The notes: a model not told the origin generated them from the letters alone. Shown: positions 35,352-44,352, counted from the first letter of the stretch. The stretch is DNA of 64,000 bases from Dyella mobilis (GCF_016904945.1 NZ_JADIKF010000038.1:62001-126000), one strand, 5' to 3'. Numbers and translations are program-made.

Positions 35352-36902
35352 TTACCGATGTCGCTTCCACCAGTCGATAACGCTTTGCATCCACGCGTTG
35401 GCCTGGTCCGGATTCCACACGAAAGTCGCCACGCTTTCCCGCGGCATGGTGTATTGGAAACGCGTCTTGCCCTCTTCGACGGTCACAGGGCGCTCGGTCA
35501 CATTGCTGTTGACCACCACCAGTACGATCGAACCGTCGGTAGCATTCTGGAACGCCACGTTGGCAAGTCCGGTATTGACGTCGTCCTTGGTGGATTCCAC
35601 CCGAACGGCGCCCGGCAGCACGAATCGGCTGAAGTGAGCGAAGGCGTAGTATTCGTCGTTGCGGCTGATGGCGCCGGTCTTCGAGTCGATGGTGACCACG
35701 CCCTTGCAGGCCGCGCAGCCGCCGAAATGCGGGCCGTGCTGCTCGTCGAGCACCAGGTTCCAGTACAGCACGCCGCGCGCCCACTGCCTGATGCCGGTTA
35801 CCAGCAGCTCCCGCGTAAACCAAAGCAGCTCGCCGTTTGCCGCCGACGCCCAATCGCCCCCGGAGCACTCGGTGATATAGGCATCCTTTTGCGGAAACGC
35901 GCGATGGACGCGGCCTTGCGCATACTGGCTGCCGTCATAGCAATGCCAGGCGACGCCGTCGATATAGCGTGCGGCATCGGGGTTTGCCAGCACGCTCAAC
36001 GGCTGCTCGGGTTGGTTCCAGTTGTGATCCCATTCCAGGATCTGCGTCTTTTGCGCGCGGCTTGCCAGCTTCGGGCCGAGATATTGCGCAACGATGCGCG
36101 CCCGCGTGTCCGCCGGCATTTCCATGCCGGGATAGGTGATGGGTACGAAGCCGGGCTCGTTCTGCAGGGTCAAGGCGAAGATGGGAATGCCATAGCCCTG
36201 GTACGCATCGAGGTACTTCACCAGGTAGTCCGCATACGTGCTTTCGTATTGCGGCAGCAGTTCTCCGCCGATCAGGTTTTCGCTGGTCTTCATCCATGCC
36301 GGCGCGCTCCACGGCGATGCGATGATGCGCAACCCCGGATCGATGGAAAGCACCTGGCGCACCGTCGGGATCACATCGTGCAAGGCGGGCGTGACGTTGA
36401 AATGCTGCAACTGCTCGTCGGTCTGGCCGAAGGGAACATCGTCCAGGGTGTACGGCTTCAACGAGAAATCCGATGCACCGATGGTCAAGCGCATCATGTT
36501 GAGGCCGAGATCGGGCGGAGGCCCGTACAGCTCGCGCAACAGGGCCCTGCGCTGAAAGAAGTTCAGCTTGTTCTGGATCAACCACGCCGACGAGTCGGTC
36601 ATCGCCGCACCGAAACCCACCATGGTCTGAAAACGCTTCTGCAGGTCGATCACGATATCGGCCGGCAATGAATCGCGGGCGGTCATGACGACGTCGGGCT
36701 GCTGTTGCAGCTTCAGCCGGCGGTCCGCCGTGCTCAGCCACACCCGCACGATGGGCATGGTTGTCTGCTTCGGCGCAATAGCCTTGGCTTTTACCCCGAC
36801 GAAGGTAAAGCGTGGCGCAGAAAGGGCCGCCAGCGTAAGCACGAGGATCAGGCCAACGGAGGCGATAACCGTGCGACGGGAGTCCGGGCGGGGCTCATTC
36901 AT
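35352..36902 (-). CDS. Glycoside hydrolase family 30 enzyme (glucosylceramidase/beta-glucanase type)
   Basis: 516 aa from ATG 36902; a TTG three codons earlier is less likely. One N-terminal hydrophobic segment (VIASVGLILVLTLAAL) acts as signal or anchor. The GH30 (beta/alpha)8 barrel has MVGFGAAMTDSSAW, the general acid/base Glu249 in LQNEP, and the nucleophile Glu345 in ITECSGG, with SPWSAPAWMKT before them. Its C-terminal beta-domain is typical. GH30 enzymes cut glucosylceramide, beta-1,6-glucan, xylan or related beta-linked glycans; the subfamily cannot be fixed by eye. It lies near the PNGase A gene and TonB receptor, consistent with exoglycan scavenging, though on the opposite strand. 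Confidence 0.9.
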   Translation of the reverse strand: MNEPRPDSRRTVIASVGLILVLTLAALSAPRFTFVGVKAKAIAPKQTTMPIVRVWLSTADRRLKLQQQPDVVMTARDSLPADIVIDLQKRFQTMVGFGAAMTDSSAWLIQNKLNFFQRRALLRELYGPPPDLGLNMMRLTIGASDFSLKPYTLDDVPFGQTDEQLQHFNVTPALHDVIPTVRQVLSIDPGLRIIASPWSAPAWMKTSENLIGGELLPQYESTYADYLVKYLDAYQGYGIPIFALTLQNEPGFVPITYPGMEMPADTRARIVAQYLGPKLASRAQKTQILEWDHNWNQPEQPLSVLANPDAARYIDGVAWHCYDGSQYAQGRVHRAFPQKDAYITECSGGDWASAANGELLWFTRELLVTGIRQWARGVLYWNLVLDEQHGPHFGGCAACKGVVTIDSKTGAISRNDEYYAFAHFSRFVLPGAVRVESTKDDVNTGLANVAFQNATDGSIVLVVVNSNVTERPVTVEEGKTRFQYTMPRESVATFVWNPDQANAWMQSVIDWWKRHR

Positions 36903-37182
36903 GGGACGCAAATCGCCCGTAGCTCGCGTTGCGGTTCACCTGGATCATGCAGCTGCTTGTTTTTCTCTGGGGGCGGAGAGCTTTTTCTACATGGAAAGCG
37001 CTCCACGGGCCAGCCCTGCTCCGCATCAGGCTTCACCGAAGAGCGCGCACATTCTCGCGAATGTTCCCGGCGAGCGATACCCATCCGATCATCTTGGAAG
37101 GACCCTGACACCGGGTTTTTCACAAACCGCCTCGACCGGGCTGCCCTGAGGGCAGTTAGCCGGCGCGCCTGCCTGTCCAGCA
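36903..37182. other. Intergenic, promoter of the GH30 gene
   Basis: 280 bases with overlapping short frames on both strands and no recognisable protein. It carries the GH30 promoter on the minus strand and the 3' end of the small membrane protein gene. No distinct operator seen. Confidence 0.35.
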
Positions 37183-37590
37183 TCAGGCCGACACGTTTTC
37201 GCGCCACCTTCCCTGTTGGATCAGCCAGAACAGCAGGCCGGACGCTGCCGCGGCCGATGCGTTAATCAGCACTTCTTTTGACAGAAGCGTCGGGTGATGG
37301 CCGATGAGCGCGCTTGCTGCAGCGCCGATCGCAAATCCCGACAGAACGCTCGTCCACCAGCGAAATGCGTTCAGTCGCGCCAATAGCCGATAAAGCGGAT
37401 AGCCAAACACCAGGGTAAAGCCGAGCGCAGAAATGTAGACGATCAACAAAAGCAACAGGATGGCGATGGCATTGAACCGGGTATAGAGGATCGACTCGAC
37501 GACCCCGACACCGACGATCGGTATCGGGGCTATCCAGCATCCAATGGCTTCTGCGGCGCTTCGAAACATGAAAAGTCGGCTACTTGCCAC
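37183..37590 (-). CDS. Small integral membrane protein, unknown function
   Basis: 135 aa (GTG 37590; ATG 37569 is an alternative). Four hydrophobic helices: IAPIPIVGVGVVESILY, AIAILLLLLIVYISALGFTLVF, WWTSVLSGFAIGAAASALI and ASAAAASGLLFWLI. It has no recognisable motif or charged active site. The same fold pattern is seen in many small inner-membrane proteins. It stands apart from its neighbours, 66 bases downstream of a VOC gene on the same strand, so it might be co-transcribed with it. Confidence 0.6.
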   Translation of the reverse strand: MASSRLFMFRSAAEAIGCWIAPIPIVGVGVVESILYTRFNAIAILLLLLIVYISALGFTLVFGYPLYRLLARLNAFRWWTSVLSGFAIGAAASALIGHHPTLLSKEVLINASAAAASGLLFWLIQQGRWRENVSA

Positions 37591-37656
37591 CGTCGCATTG
37601 CTTGATCATCTGTTCACCCATGCGTCCCGCTCGTGGATATCGATCCGGTGGAACGA

Positions 37657-38025
37657 TCAGCCTTCCGGCTTGTGACACACCACTTCCACGTTGTGCCCAT
37701 CCGGACCGATGACGAAAGCAGCGTAATAATTCGCATGATAATGCGGGCGAAGACCGGGACCGCCGTTGTCGCTCGCGCCTACCTCCAGCGCCGCGCGATG
37801 GAAGGCGTCGACCTGCTGGCGATTCTCGGCCACGAACGCCAGGTGAAGACGCGCCGGCTTCTCCTCGGTCTGGTACAGGCACAGTGACACCTTGCCGTCC
37901 GCGCTGAGCTCGATACCTTTCTCCCCTTCCTGCACGATCACCATGCCGAGCGGCTCGAGCGACTTCAGGAAGAATGTCTTGCTCGCTGCATAATCGCTGA
38001 CTCCGAATACGACGTGATCAAACAT
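37657..38025 (-). CDS. VOC-family (glyoxalase/dioxygenase-fold) protein
   Basis: 122-aa single-module vicinal-oxygen-chelate protein with two beta-alpha-beta-beta-beta units: MFDHVVFGVSDYAASKTFF at the start, and HLAFVAENRQQVDAFH, YAAFVIGPDGHNVEVVCH at the end. The His and Glu ligands (His4; His65-region; Glu near 116) match the metal site of active VOC enzymes. The substrate cannot be inferred; members include glyoxalases, ring-cleavage enzymes and fosfomycin or bleomycin resistance proteins. A second, more divergent VOC gene lies 107 bases upstream in the same direction. Confidence 0.88.
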   Translation of the reverse strand: MFDHVVFGVSDYAASKTFFLKSLEPLGMVIVQEGEKGIELSADGKVSLCLYQTEEKPARLHLAFVAENRQQVDAFHRAALEVGASDNGGPGLRPHYHANYYAAFVIGPDGHNVEVVCHKPEG

Positions 38026-38132
38026 GAGAACTCCCTGGATGTTGGGTTTGCGCTTCGCCTTGCGGTTAATCAGGCGACTCGCTTTTTAATAATCGGAAAG
38101 ATTTTACTCGTTGTATGGCAAATGGATTGGCA

Positions 38133-38513
38133 TCAGTCCCACCGGTTTGCATTTTTGGGAAACCCCGGCCGCTGTATGCGCACCACGCAGAAGCGCTGTC
38201 CGGAGGATGCCTGCATCACCACCCAGCGCTCGAGGCGATCGACCACCTGGGCACCCAGCTTCTCCAGCCGAGCCACTTCGGCGGGAATGTTATCGGTTTC
38301 AATGTCCAAGTGAACCCTGCTCTCGTGCGAAACACGCTGAATTTGCACGATGGGTTCGTCTTCCGGCGTCGCCAGCATGCGGTAGTTGCCGCGCGTACCG
38401 GGATGATCCGCATCCACCGGCCGGCCCAACGCTTCGGCCCAAAAGTTGGCGGCCTGATCGATATCCGGCGTGTTGCAATCGATGAGCACGGCGCAAAGAC
38501 GGGAATGATGCAT
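38133..38513 (-). CDS. VOC-family protein, second copy
   Basis: 126 aa. It starts MHHSRLCAVLIDCNTPDID, with HVHLDIET-like centre (RVHLDIETDNIPAEVARLEKLGA) and a C-terminal GQRFCVVRIQRPGFP that is the usual end of the glyoxalase-like VOC subgroup related to ARO-type proteins. The metal ligands are less complete than in its neighbour. Both VOC genes are on the minus strand, likely as one unit divergent from the PNGase A gene. Confidence 0.85.
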   Translation of the reverse strand: MHHSRLCAVLIDCNTPDIDQAANFWAEALGRPVDADHPGTRGNYRMLATPEDEPIVQIQRVSHESRVHLDIETDNIPAEVARLEKLGAQVVDRLERWVVMQASSGQRFCVVRIQRPGFPKNANRWD

Positions 38514-38716
38514 GGCTTATTTATCCTTACCGGGTGCGGGAATGTAGGGCATCCGCCGTGAAGCGAGCGCTTGCGCAGGTGCCGCGCACTATCGCCGCAG
38601 CGCGAGGCATCCGCGCCGCTCAATCATTTCGTCCACTTTTGTCACGATTCGCTGCAATGCAGATTGTGGGACGCGCGGCTCCGTGATACTACATAAAAGC
38701 TTAGGGGTTTAATCGA

Positions 38717-38746
38717 TTTAAATGATGCCTGTTTAAATGACACCTG
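38717..38746 (+). repeat. Tandem 15-base repeat in the PNGase A leader
   Basis: TTTAAATGATGCCTG (38717-38731) is followed at once by TTTAAATGACACCTG (38732-38746); 13 of 15 bases agree. It ends 18 bases before the GTG start of the PNGase A gene, in an AT-rich patch next to the ribosome binding site AAAGGGAGG. It could be a tandem operator for a repressor or a translational control element. Confidence 0.55.
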
Positions 38747-38764
38747 TGAAAGGGAGGTAGTGCC

Positions 38765-40600
38765 GTGCCCACCCATTTGTACTCCGCAAGAACTCTGAAA
38801 CTTCCCCTCGTGCAGTGCATCCTGGCCGTTCTGGCCGCCGGGAGTTGCTCGACTGCCTTGGCACAATCCTTGACGATCGGCTCGCACAATGTGGCCGTTG
38901 CCGATCCGACCATACCGGCGCCGCCGACGACACCGTGCGTGGTTCCGCTCTACACCAACCAGTCGTTCGACAACCCCAGCGGCCCTACGCCGATCAACTA
39001 CACGCCGCCCGCCGCCTGCCCCGGCCCGTGGCAGAAAGTGGTGCTCAGCATCGACATGAGCATGCTCGGCACCAACCAGTACGACCGCACCGGCTCCATC
39101 TGGCTTGGCGGCGCCATTCTCTATTTCGGCACCACGCAAGAACCCAGCGTTGCGCCGCCCAATGCGACCACCTGGCACATCGATCGGGATGTAACCGACT
39201 ACAGCTCCGTGTTCACGACGGCGCAGTCCGGCCACTCCGACTTCGTCAATTACGTGGAGGGCCAGTTCGACGGCAAGCTCAGCGGTTCGGCCAGCCTGTA
39301 TTTCTACCCGGTAGCGCACCGCCGCGATCACGATCGTGGTCACGACCATTTGCAGCCGCGTCCGGATGTCGTGCTTTCGATGAATGCCAATCAGGCGAAC
39401 GGCACGTTTGCCTTGAACACGACCACCGACCAATACACGGCCACCTATACGGCATTGCCCAGAAATATCGAGCGCGCCTATCTGGATGTCTACGCGCAAA
39501 GCCAGAGCAACGATGAAATCTGGTACTCCTGCAATCCGAACGACCAGGGCAGCCTGAGCTTCTTCGGCTGCAACAATACGGCGTTCCGCGAAACCGAAAT
39601 CAGCATCGACGGCCAGCCGGCCGGCGTCGCCCCGGTCTACCCGTGGATCTACACCGGCGGCACCGGCAACCCCTGGCTGTGGGAGCCCACGCCCGGCGTA
39701 CAGACGCTGTCTTTCGTGCCGTATCGCGTCGACCTCACTCCGTTTGCCGGCATGCTCGACGACGGCAAAACGCACACGGTATCGATGAGCGTGTTCAATG
39801 CAAACGGCTATTTCAGCGTGGCGGGCAACCTGTTGCTGTATCTCGATCACGGCTCGAAGCAGGTCACCGGATCGCTCCTTACCAACACCCTGAGTGCCGC
39901 GCCTACGCCCAAGGTCGTGGAAAACCTGACCACGGACGCCAACAACAACGTGACCGGCGGAAATATCACCGTCACCTCCAAACGCAGCTTCACCATTGCC
40001 GGCGTGGTAAACACCTCGCACGGCGCGGTGAAAACCGAAGTGGACCAGACCGTCGATTTCTCCAATTCGCAGGACTACAGCCTGCCGGCCAACAGCGAAG
40101 GCGAGAACATCGTGCAGAACACGACGGTGGACTCGACCACGACGCGCTCCAACGGCCGCTGGAACGAGGTGGTGCTGCACGAGCATCGCAGCTATCCGCT
40201 CAAGCTCGACCTGGGCTTTTTCCAGCAAACCGACGGCACGTTCCAGCAATACAGCGACGTGAAGGAACAAGGCTTCCGGCAGTCGGTATTCCTGCAGCCC
40301 GGCTTCGGCATGCCGACATCGGCCTCGCTGGACAACACGTTCAAAGGCAACAACACCGTTCTCTATACCGCTACCCAGCAGTTCAACGGAACCACCGATA
40401 CCTACAGCAGCCAGGACTATCGCTACAAAGACACCTTCGGCGAATGCTACAACCGCAAGATTTCCTCGAAGGACAACGCACTCACCGGTTGGGTGGACGG
40501 CCGCGGCTGCTGGCTGGGCACCAACAATCTCTCCTGGCGCGATCAGTTCTCGCGTTATGCGTCGGACGCCTATGGCGCCACGGTGCAGTTGTTGCCCTGA
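38765..40600 (+). CDS. Secreted peptide-N4-(N-acetyl-beta-glucosaminyl)asparagine amidase A (PNGase A)
   Basis: 611-aa exported amidase that releases whole N-glycans from glycoproteins by cutting the Asn-GlcNAc bond. The GTG start has AAAGGGAGG 8 bases upstream. The signal peptide ends near TALAQ (about residue 34). The PNGase A domain spans most of the protein, with PCVVPLYTNQSFDN, DRTGSIWLGGAILYFGTTQEP, HIDRDVTDYSSVF and the second half VSMSVFNANGYFSVAGNLLLYLDH. Plant and bacterial PNGase A types also accept core alpha-1,3-fucosylated glycans, and acid-tolerant bacterial members are known in this group of bacteria. A short His/Asp/Arg-rich insert (HRRDHDRGHDH) near residue 185 is unusual. 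It ends in a strong terminator and is followed by a TonB receptor. Confidence 0.9.
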   Translation: MPTHLYSARTLKLPLVQCILAVLAAGSCSTALAQSLTIGSHNVAVADPTIPAPPTTPCVVPLYTNQSFDNPSGPTPINYTPPAACPGPWQKVVLSIDMSMLGTNQYDRTGSIWLGGAILYFGTTQEPSVAPPNATTWHIDRDVTDYSSVFTTAQSGHSDFVNYVEGQFDGKLSGSASLYFYPVAHRRDHDRGHDHLQPRPDVVLSMNANQANGTFALNTTTDQYTATYTALPRNIERAYLDVYAQSQSNDEIWYSCNPNDQGSLSFFGCNNTAFRETEISIDGQPAGVAPVYPWIYTGGTGNPWLWEPTPGVQTLSFVPYRVDLTPFAGMLDDGKTHTVSMSVFNANGYFSVAGNLLLYLDHGSKQVTGSLLTNTLSAAPTPKVVENLTTDANNNVTGGNITVTSKRSFTIAGVVNTSHGAVKTEVDQTVDFSNSQDYSLPANSEGENIVQNTTVDSTTTRSNGRWNEVVLHEHRSYPLKLDLGFFQQTDGTFQQYSDVKEQGFRQSVFLQPGFGMPTSASLDNTFKGNNTVLYTATQQFNGTTDTYSSQDYRYKDTFGECYNRKISSKDNALTGWVDGRGCWLGTNNLSWRDQFSRYASDAYGATVQLLP

Positions 40601-40622
40601 TACAAGACAAGCACGTGTAGGC

Positions 40623-40652
40623 AAAAAGGGACCGCTCGCGCGGTCCCTTTTT
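40623..40652 (+). terminator. Rho-independent terminator after PNGase A
   Basis: AAAAAGGGACCGC (40623-40635), loop TCGC, GCGGTCCCTTTTT (40640-40652). Strong, symmetrical stem with a T-run, 22 bases past the stop. With A/T runs on both sides it can act in both directions. Confidence 0.9.
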
Positions 40653-40797
40653 GCTGGGACCGTCGTGGTGGATACGAGCCCTTCCCCGGGGATGACTTTT
40701 GGCCTATCCGAGATGGCGCACTGCAAGCGGGAAAACCGCGCTTGCCGCGAAATTTCCGCTTTTTTTTCCAAAACAGCGCGAGAGCCCGACAGGCTCA

Positions 40798-40813
40798 AGT
40801 GACATTAGTCACA
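40798..40813. promoter_or_regulatory. Crp/Clp-like binding site before the TonB receptor
   Basis: AGTGA-CATTAG-TCACA matches the TGTGA-N6-TCACA consensus at 9 of 10 positions. It lies 133 bases upstream of the receptor ATG. In Xanthomonadales the Clp protein, a c-di-GMP-responsive Crp homologue, uses this kind of site. Confidence 0.6.
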
Positions 40814-40945
40814 GCTTCCTAAAGGTAGGGAAGCCAATTCCCTTTGCGTCTTAGTCTGTGGTGCCAAAGCACCCACGGGATCGCCCGTGACTTTCAACTA
40901 GAGAAACGAGCGCGGCCTGCCGCGCTGAACCAAGGGGAGCTACAC

Positions 40946-43798
40946 ATGATGAAGACAATGATAGCGGTTGCTATCGGAGCGGCTTTACTGGGAAGTAGCG
41001 CAGTCAGCGCACAAACGGCATCCGCATCGCAGTCCTCGCCCTCGCAGAGTCAGTCCGCCTCGACTCAGGATCAGGCATCCAACGGCAGTTCGTCATCCAG
41101 TAGCACCTCCAGCAAGAAGGCTACGCGGCTGGACACCATCGTGGTCAGCGGCTCGCTGATCAACGATGCGCAGATTCAGACGGCCACCCCGGTTTACACC
41201 ATCACCTCGCAGCAGATCCAGGCGCGCGGCTTCAACAGCGTGCAGGAAGTGCTGCAGAACTCCGTGTTCGCCACCGGCACACCGGCATCCGGCCCGCAGA
41301 ACAGCGGCGGTTTTGCCCAGGGTGCGCAGACCATCAGCCTGTACGGCCTCAACCCCGAGTACACGCTGACGCTGATCGACGGCAAGCCCATCACGCAGTT
41401 CGGCCAGCTCTATAACGGAACGAGCAACTTCAACAACCTGTCCAACATCCCGGTTTCGATGATCGATCACATCGACGTCATTCCCGGCGGCGGTTCGTCC
41501 ATCTACGGCTCGAGCGCCATTGCCGGCGTGGTGAACATCGTCACCAAGCAGCACATGGATGGCGCGGAAGTGCTGGTGCGCACCGGCAACTATCACAACG
41601 GCGGCGGCGCCAACCAGCGCATCGCCGTGTCGTTCGGCCACGACTACGGCAAGCTCAACGTGCTGGGTTCGCTGGAGTTCGACAACGCCTCGCCGATGTG
41701 GGCTTCGCAGCCTCCTCTGACCAAGGCCAATCCCAATCCGCTGGGCGTGGCGTTTTTGCCCATCTACGTTAACGGGGCAGAGGTCGGCTATATCGACCCT
41801 CCCAACGGTTGCAGCCCGATTGGCGGGCTTTACCACGGCACCACCGGCCCGTATACGGTGAAGGGCCGTACGGGCTACGGTTGTGGCTCGCCTTATGTCG
41901 ATGCCGAAGGCGTGACGCTGCAGAACCAGAGCCGCAGCTACGACGGCATGTTGAAGCTGCGCTACAACCTCAGCGACAACGTTCGCCTTTACAGCGACAT
42001 CCTGGTCGACTGGCAGCAGCAGGCCTGGGCCGGGGGTCCGCCAAGATTCGGCGTTCTGGCAAACAGCGGCCTGGTCGAAGACGAGGCAGGCGATCAGATC
42101 GCACCGACCCGCAGCTTCGCACCGGAAGAAACCGGCGGCATGACGCCCTGGTTGGACACCCAGGACGACCTGATGTATCAGGCCGATATCGGCGCCAACG
42201 GCACCTTCGGCGACAGCGGCTGGGACTGGGATGTGTATTACCTGCGCTCCGGCGATCACACGCTGACCAGCAACCCGTATTTCACCACCGCAGGTGGCAC
42301 CGCTTACTGGAACAATATTCTCGGGCAGTCGACTGGACAGGATGGCAACACTGGGTTGCCCATGTACAACGCCAACTGGAACCAGTTGTTTACGCCCATC
42401 ACGCCCCAGCAGTTCAAGGGCATGATCCAGAACTTTGGCGGCGAGTCGAATACCTGGGTCAACAACACCCGCGTGACGCTCAGCAATAGCGAGCTGTTTA
42501 ACTTGCCCGGCGGAAGCGCCGGCGTGGCGTGGATTGCCGAAGGCGGCAACTCAGCTTGGTACGAACCGGCCAATGCGGCTATCGCCTCCGGCGGCGCCTA
42601 CGGCCTGGTCTCCAACTCAGGCGGCGGCCAGCGCGACCACTACGATTCGGCATTCGAGTTCAACCTGCCGTTGCTCAAGCAGCTGACCTTGGATACCTCG
42701 GCTCGCTACGACTATTACACCGTGCCCGGTGCAAGCAACCACAGCTTCACTTATCGCATCGGCCTGGAATACCGCCCGATCGACACCTTGCTGTTGCGCG
42801 GCAACTACGCCACCTCGTTCCTGGCACCCGATCTCTCTTCGCTCTACCTGGGACCGACGGGGCTCTACAACCCGAACGTGATCGACTACTACCTGTGCGA
42901 CACCCAGGCCGGCGGCAAGAACTGCACGCAGAACTACACGGACTACATTCTCACCACGGAACTATCCAACAAGCAGCTGAAGCCGACCACGAGCAGCAGT
43001 TGGACCGGCGGCTTCGTGTGGGCACCGTTTACGGGCGCCAGCCTGAGCGTGGATTACCTGCACATTGCCATCCACAACGAAGTGGCGTTGCAGGATACCA
43101 ACGAGCTGATGCAGCAGGACGCACAATGCCTGCTGGGCTCGCTGCCGATGAGCTCGACCCTGTGTAAATCCACCGTCGGCACGAACGGACAAAACGGCCA
43201 GGTTCAGCGCGATCCCTTTACCAATCAGGTGACCGGCCTCACGGAGTATTACGTCAACATCTCCAGCGAGACCACCAACTCCGTTACCGCCGAAGCCAAG
43301 TACGCGTTCCAACCCACCCCGGTGGGTTCGTTCCAGGCGCAGATCGACTACAACAACATGCTCAAGCATGCCTACCAGATCTACCCCGGTAGCGCGCCGA
43401 TCAACATGCTCGCCGATCCGTTGTACAGCTACGAATTCAAGAGCATCGTCACCGGCTCGCTGACCTGGACCTCGCCCGACAGCGCCTGGACCAGCACCGC
43501 CTACTGGCACCGCTACGGACCGTCGCCGAACTACAACGCGATCCAATACGGCAACGGCACGCCCAACGCGGCACGCGTATCGCCCTGGATCACCTGGAAC
43601 TGGAGCCTGAGCTACACCCCGCGCCAGATGAAGGGCCTGGAATTGTCCGTGATGATCAACAACATCATGAACAAGATGCCGCCGCAGGACGCCGGCTGGT
43701 ACGGCAACTTCCCCTACTACAACAGCGAGAACTACAACCCGTACGGCCGCGAGATCATGCTGCAGGCCGACTGGCGGTTTGGGGGCAAGACCAATTGA
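40946..43798 (+). CDS. TonB-dependent outer-membrane receptor
   Basis: 950 aa from ATG 40946, with AAGGGGAG 7 bases upstream. The signal peptide ends near SAQ. A Ser/Gln-rich linker of about 40 residues comes before the plug domain (TRLDTIVVSGSLIND, VLQNSVFATG, LIDGKPI, VIPGGGSSIYGSSAIAGVVNIVTK). The 22-strand barrel follows and ends GREIMLQADWRF. The N-terminal linker lacks a distinct FecA-type signalling domain. The SSIYGSSAIAGVVNI plug suits large-molecule TBDRs of the Xanthomonadales, which import oligosaccharides. Downstream of PNGase A and with a Clp-like site, it may take up released N-glycan or peptide fragments. Substrate not proved. A terminator follows. Confidence 0.93.
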   Translation: MMKTMIAVAIGAALLGSSAVSAQTASASQSSPSQSQSASTQDQASNGSSSSSSTSSKKATRLDTIVVSGSLINDAQIQTATPVYTITSQQIQARGFNSVQEVLQNSVFATGTPASGPQNSGGFAQGAQTISLYGLNPEYTLTLIDGKPITQFGQLYNGTSNFNNLSNIPVSMIDHIDVIPGGGSSIYGSSAIAGVVNIVTKQHMDGAEVLVRTGNYHNGGGANQRIAVSFGHDYGKLNVLGSLEFDNASPMWASQPPLTKANPNPLGVAFLPIYVNGAEVGYIDPPNGCSPIGGLYHGTTGPYTVKGRTGYGCGSPYVDAEGVTLQNQSRSYDGMLKLRYNLSDNVRLYSDILVDWQQQAWAGGPPRFGVLANSGLVEDEAGDQIAPTRSFAPEETGGMTPWLDTQDDLMYQADIGANGTFGDSGWDWDVYYLRSGDHTLTSNPYFTTAGGTAYWNNILGQSTGQDGNTGLPMYNANWNQLFTPITPQQFKGMIQNFGGESNTWVNNTRVTLSNSELFNLPGGSAGVAWIAEGGNSAWYEPANAAIASGGAYGLVSNSGGGQRDHYDSAFEFNLPLLKQLTLDTSARYDYYTVPGASNHSFTYRIGLEYRPIDTLLLRGNYATSFLAPDLSSLYLGPTGLYNPNVIDYYLCDTQAGGKNCTQNYTDYILTTELSNKQLKPTTSSSWTGGFVWAPFTGASLSVDYLHIAIHNEVALQDTNELMQQDAQCLLGSLPMSSTLCKSTVGTNGQNGQVQRDPFTNQVTGLTEYYVNISSETTNSVTAEAKYAFQPTPVGSFQAQIDYNNMLKHAYQIYPGSAPINMLADPLYSYEFKSIVTGSLTWTSPDSAWTSTAYWHRYGPSPNYNAIQYGNGTPNAARVSPWITWNWSLSYTPRQMKGLELSVMINNIMNKMPPQDAGWYGNFPYYNSENYNPYGREIMLQADWRFGGKTN

Positions 43799-43830
43799 TG
43801 GTTTAGGTATTGAGTAGTGGTTGAATGAAG

Positions 43831-43861
43831 AAGCCACCGGTGAAAACCGGTGGCTTTTTTT
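43831..43861 (+). terminator. Rho-independent terminator after the TonB receptor
   Basis: AAGCCACCGG (43831-43840), loop TGAAAA, CCGGTGGCTT (43847-43856), then TTTTT. A 10-base perfect stem. Confidence 0.92.
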
Positions 43862-43988
43862 CTGGCGAAATTTGTTCTATGGACTGACTCGGTCATTTTG
43901 CTTCTTAATGACGATGGAGCAACCTACCTACGCGACATGCAGAAAATCTGGCTAAATGCGAAACGGCGTTAGCTTACTTGGCCCATAT

Positions 43989-44004
43989 CGTGTATCGATA
44001 TACG
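43989..44004. promoter_or_regulatory. Near-palindrome, likely HigA operator
   Basis: CGTGTATCGATATACG: seven of eight base pairs are symmetrical. It lies 52 bases upstream of the HigA-like ATG. Antitoxins of this type usually bind such a box to repress their own operon. Confidence 0.5.
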
Positions 44005-44055
44005 GCATAGCCAACGATCGGCAAAGACACACAGCATCAAGACAGGAAAGCCAGC

Positions 44056-44352
44056 ATGCCCAAGAAGCTGCTACCACCCGCGCATCCCGGCGAAATACTG
44101 CGCGAGGAATACATGCGGCCCCTTGGCCTGTCTGCGAATGCGCTGGCCCGCGCACTCGGCGTCACTCCCGCCCGTGTCAACGACATCGCCAACGGAAAGC
44201 GCGGCATCACTGCCGACACGGCGCTACGCCTGGCGCGCTACTTTGGAACCGATGCGCAGAGCCGGATCAATCTTCAAACGAACTACGACTTGGAAAGTGC
44301 TCGCCAGGAATTGGGCGATGCATTGAAGCGTATTCATCCGCGAGCCAGCTGA
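44056..44352 (+). CDS. HigA-family antitoxin-like transcription regulator, orphan
   Basis: 98-aa Xre-type helix-turn-helix protein. It starts with PPAHPGEILREEYMRPLGLSANALARALGV, the HigA/VapI family signature, followed by TPARVNDIANGKRGITADTALRLARYFG and a short helical tail. AGGAAA precedes the ATG. In a complete module a HigB toxin of about 90 residues lies directly upstream, but here only 195 bases separate the previous terminator from this gene and hold no HigB-like frame. It is therefore an orphan antitoxin, either a relic or a free-standing regulator. A near-palindromic site lies just upstream. Confidence 0.88.
   Translation: MPKKLLPPAHPGEILREEYMRPLGLSANALARALGVTPARVNDIANGKRGITADTALRLARYFGTDAQSRINLQTNYDLESARQELGDALKRIHPRAS

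Noticed and set aside
35358..36671. 437-codon plus-strand frame
   Set aside because: Antisense to the GH30 gene, whose catalytic LQNEP and ITECSGG are intact.
38642..40798. 718-codon minus-strand frame
   Set aside because: Antisense to PNGase A; no motif, and it crosses the PNGase terminator.
43956..44055. Possible HigB toxin before HigA
   Set aside because: Only about 195 bases after the TonB receptor terminator, and no HigB-like residues in any frame.
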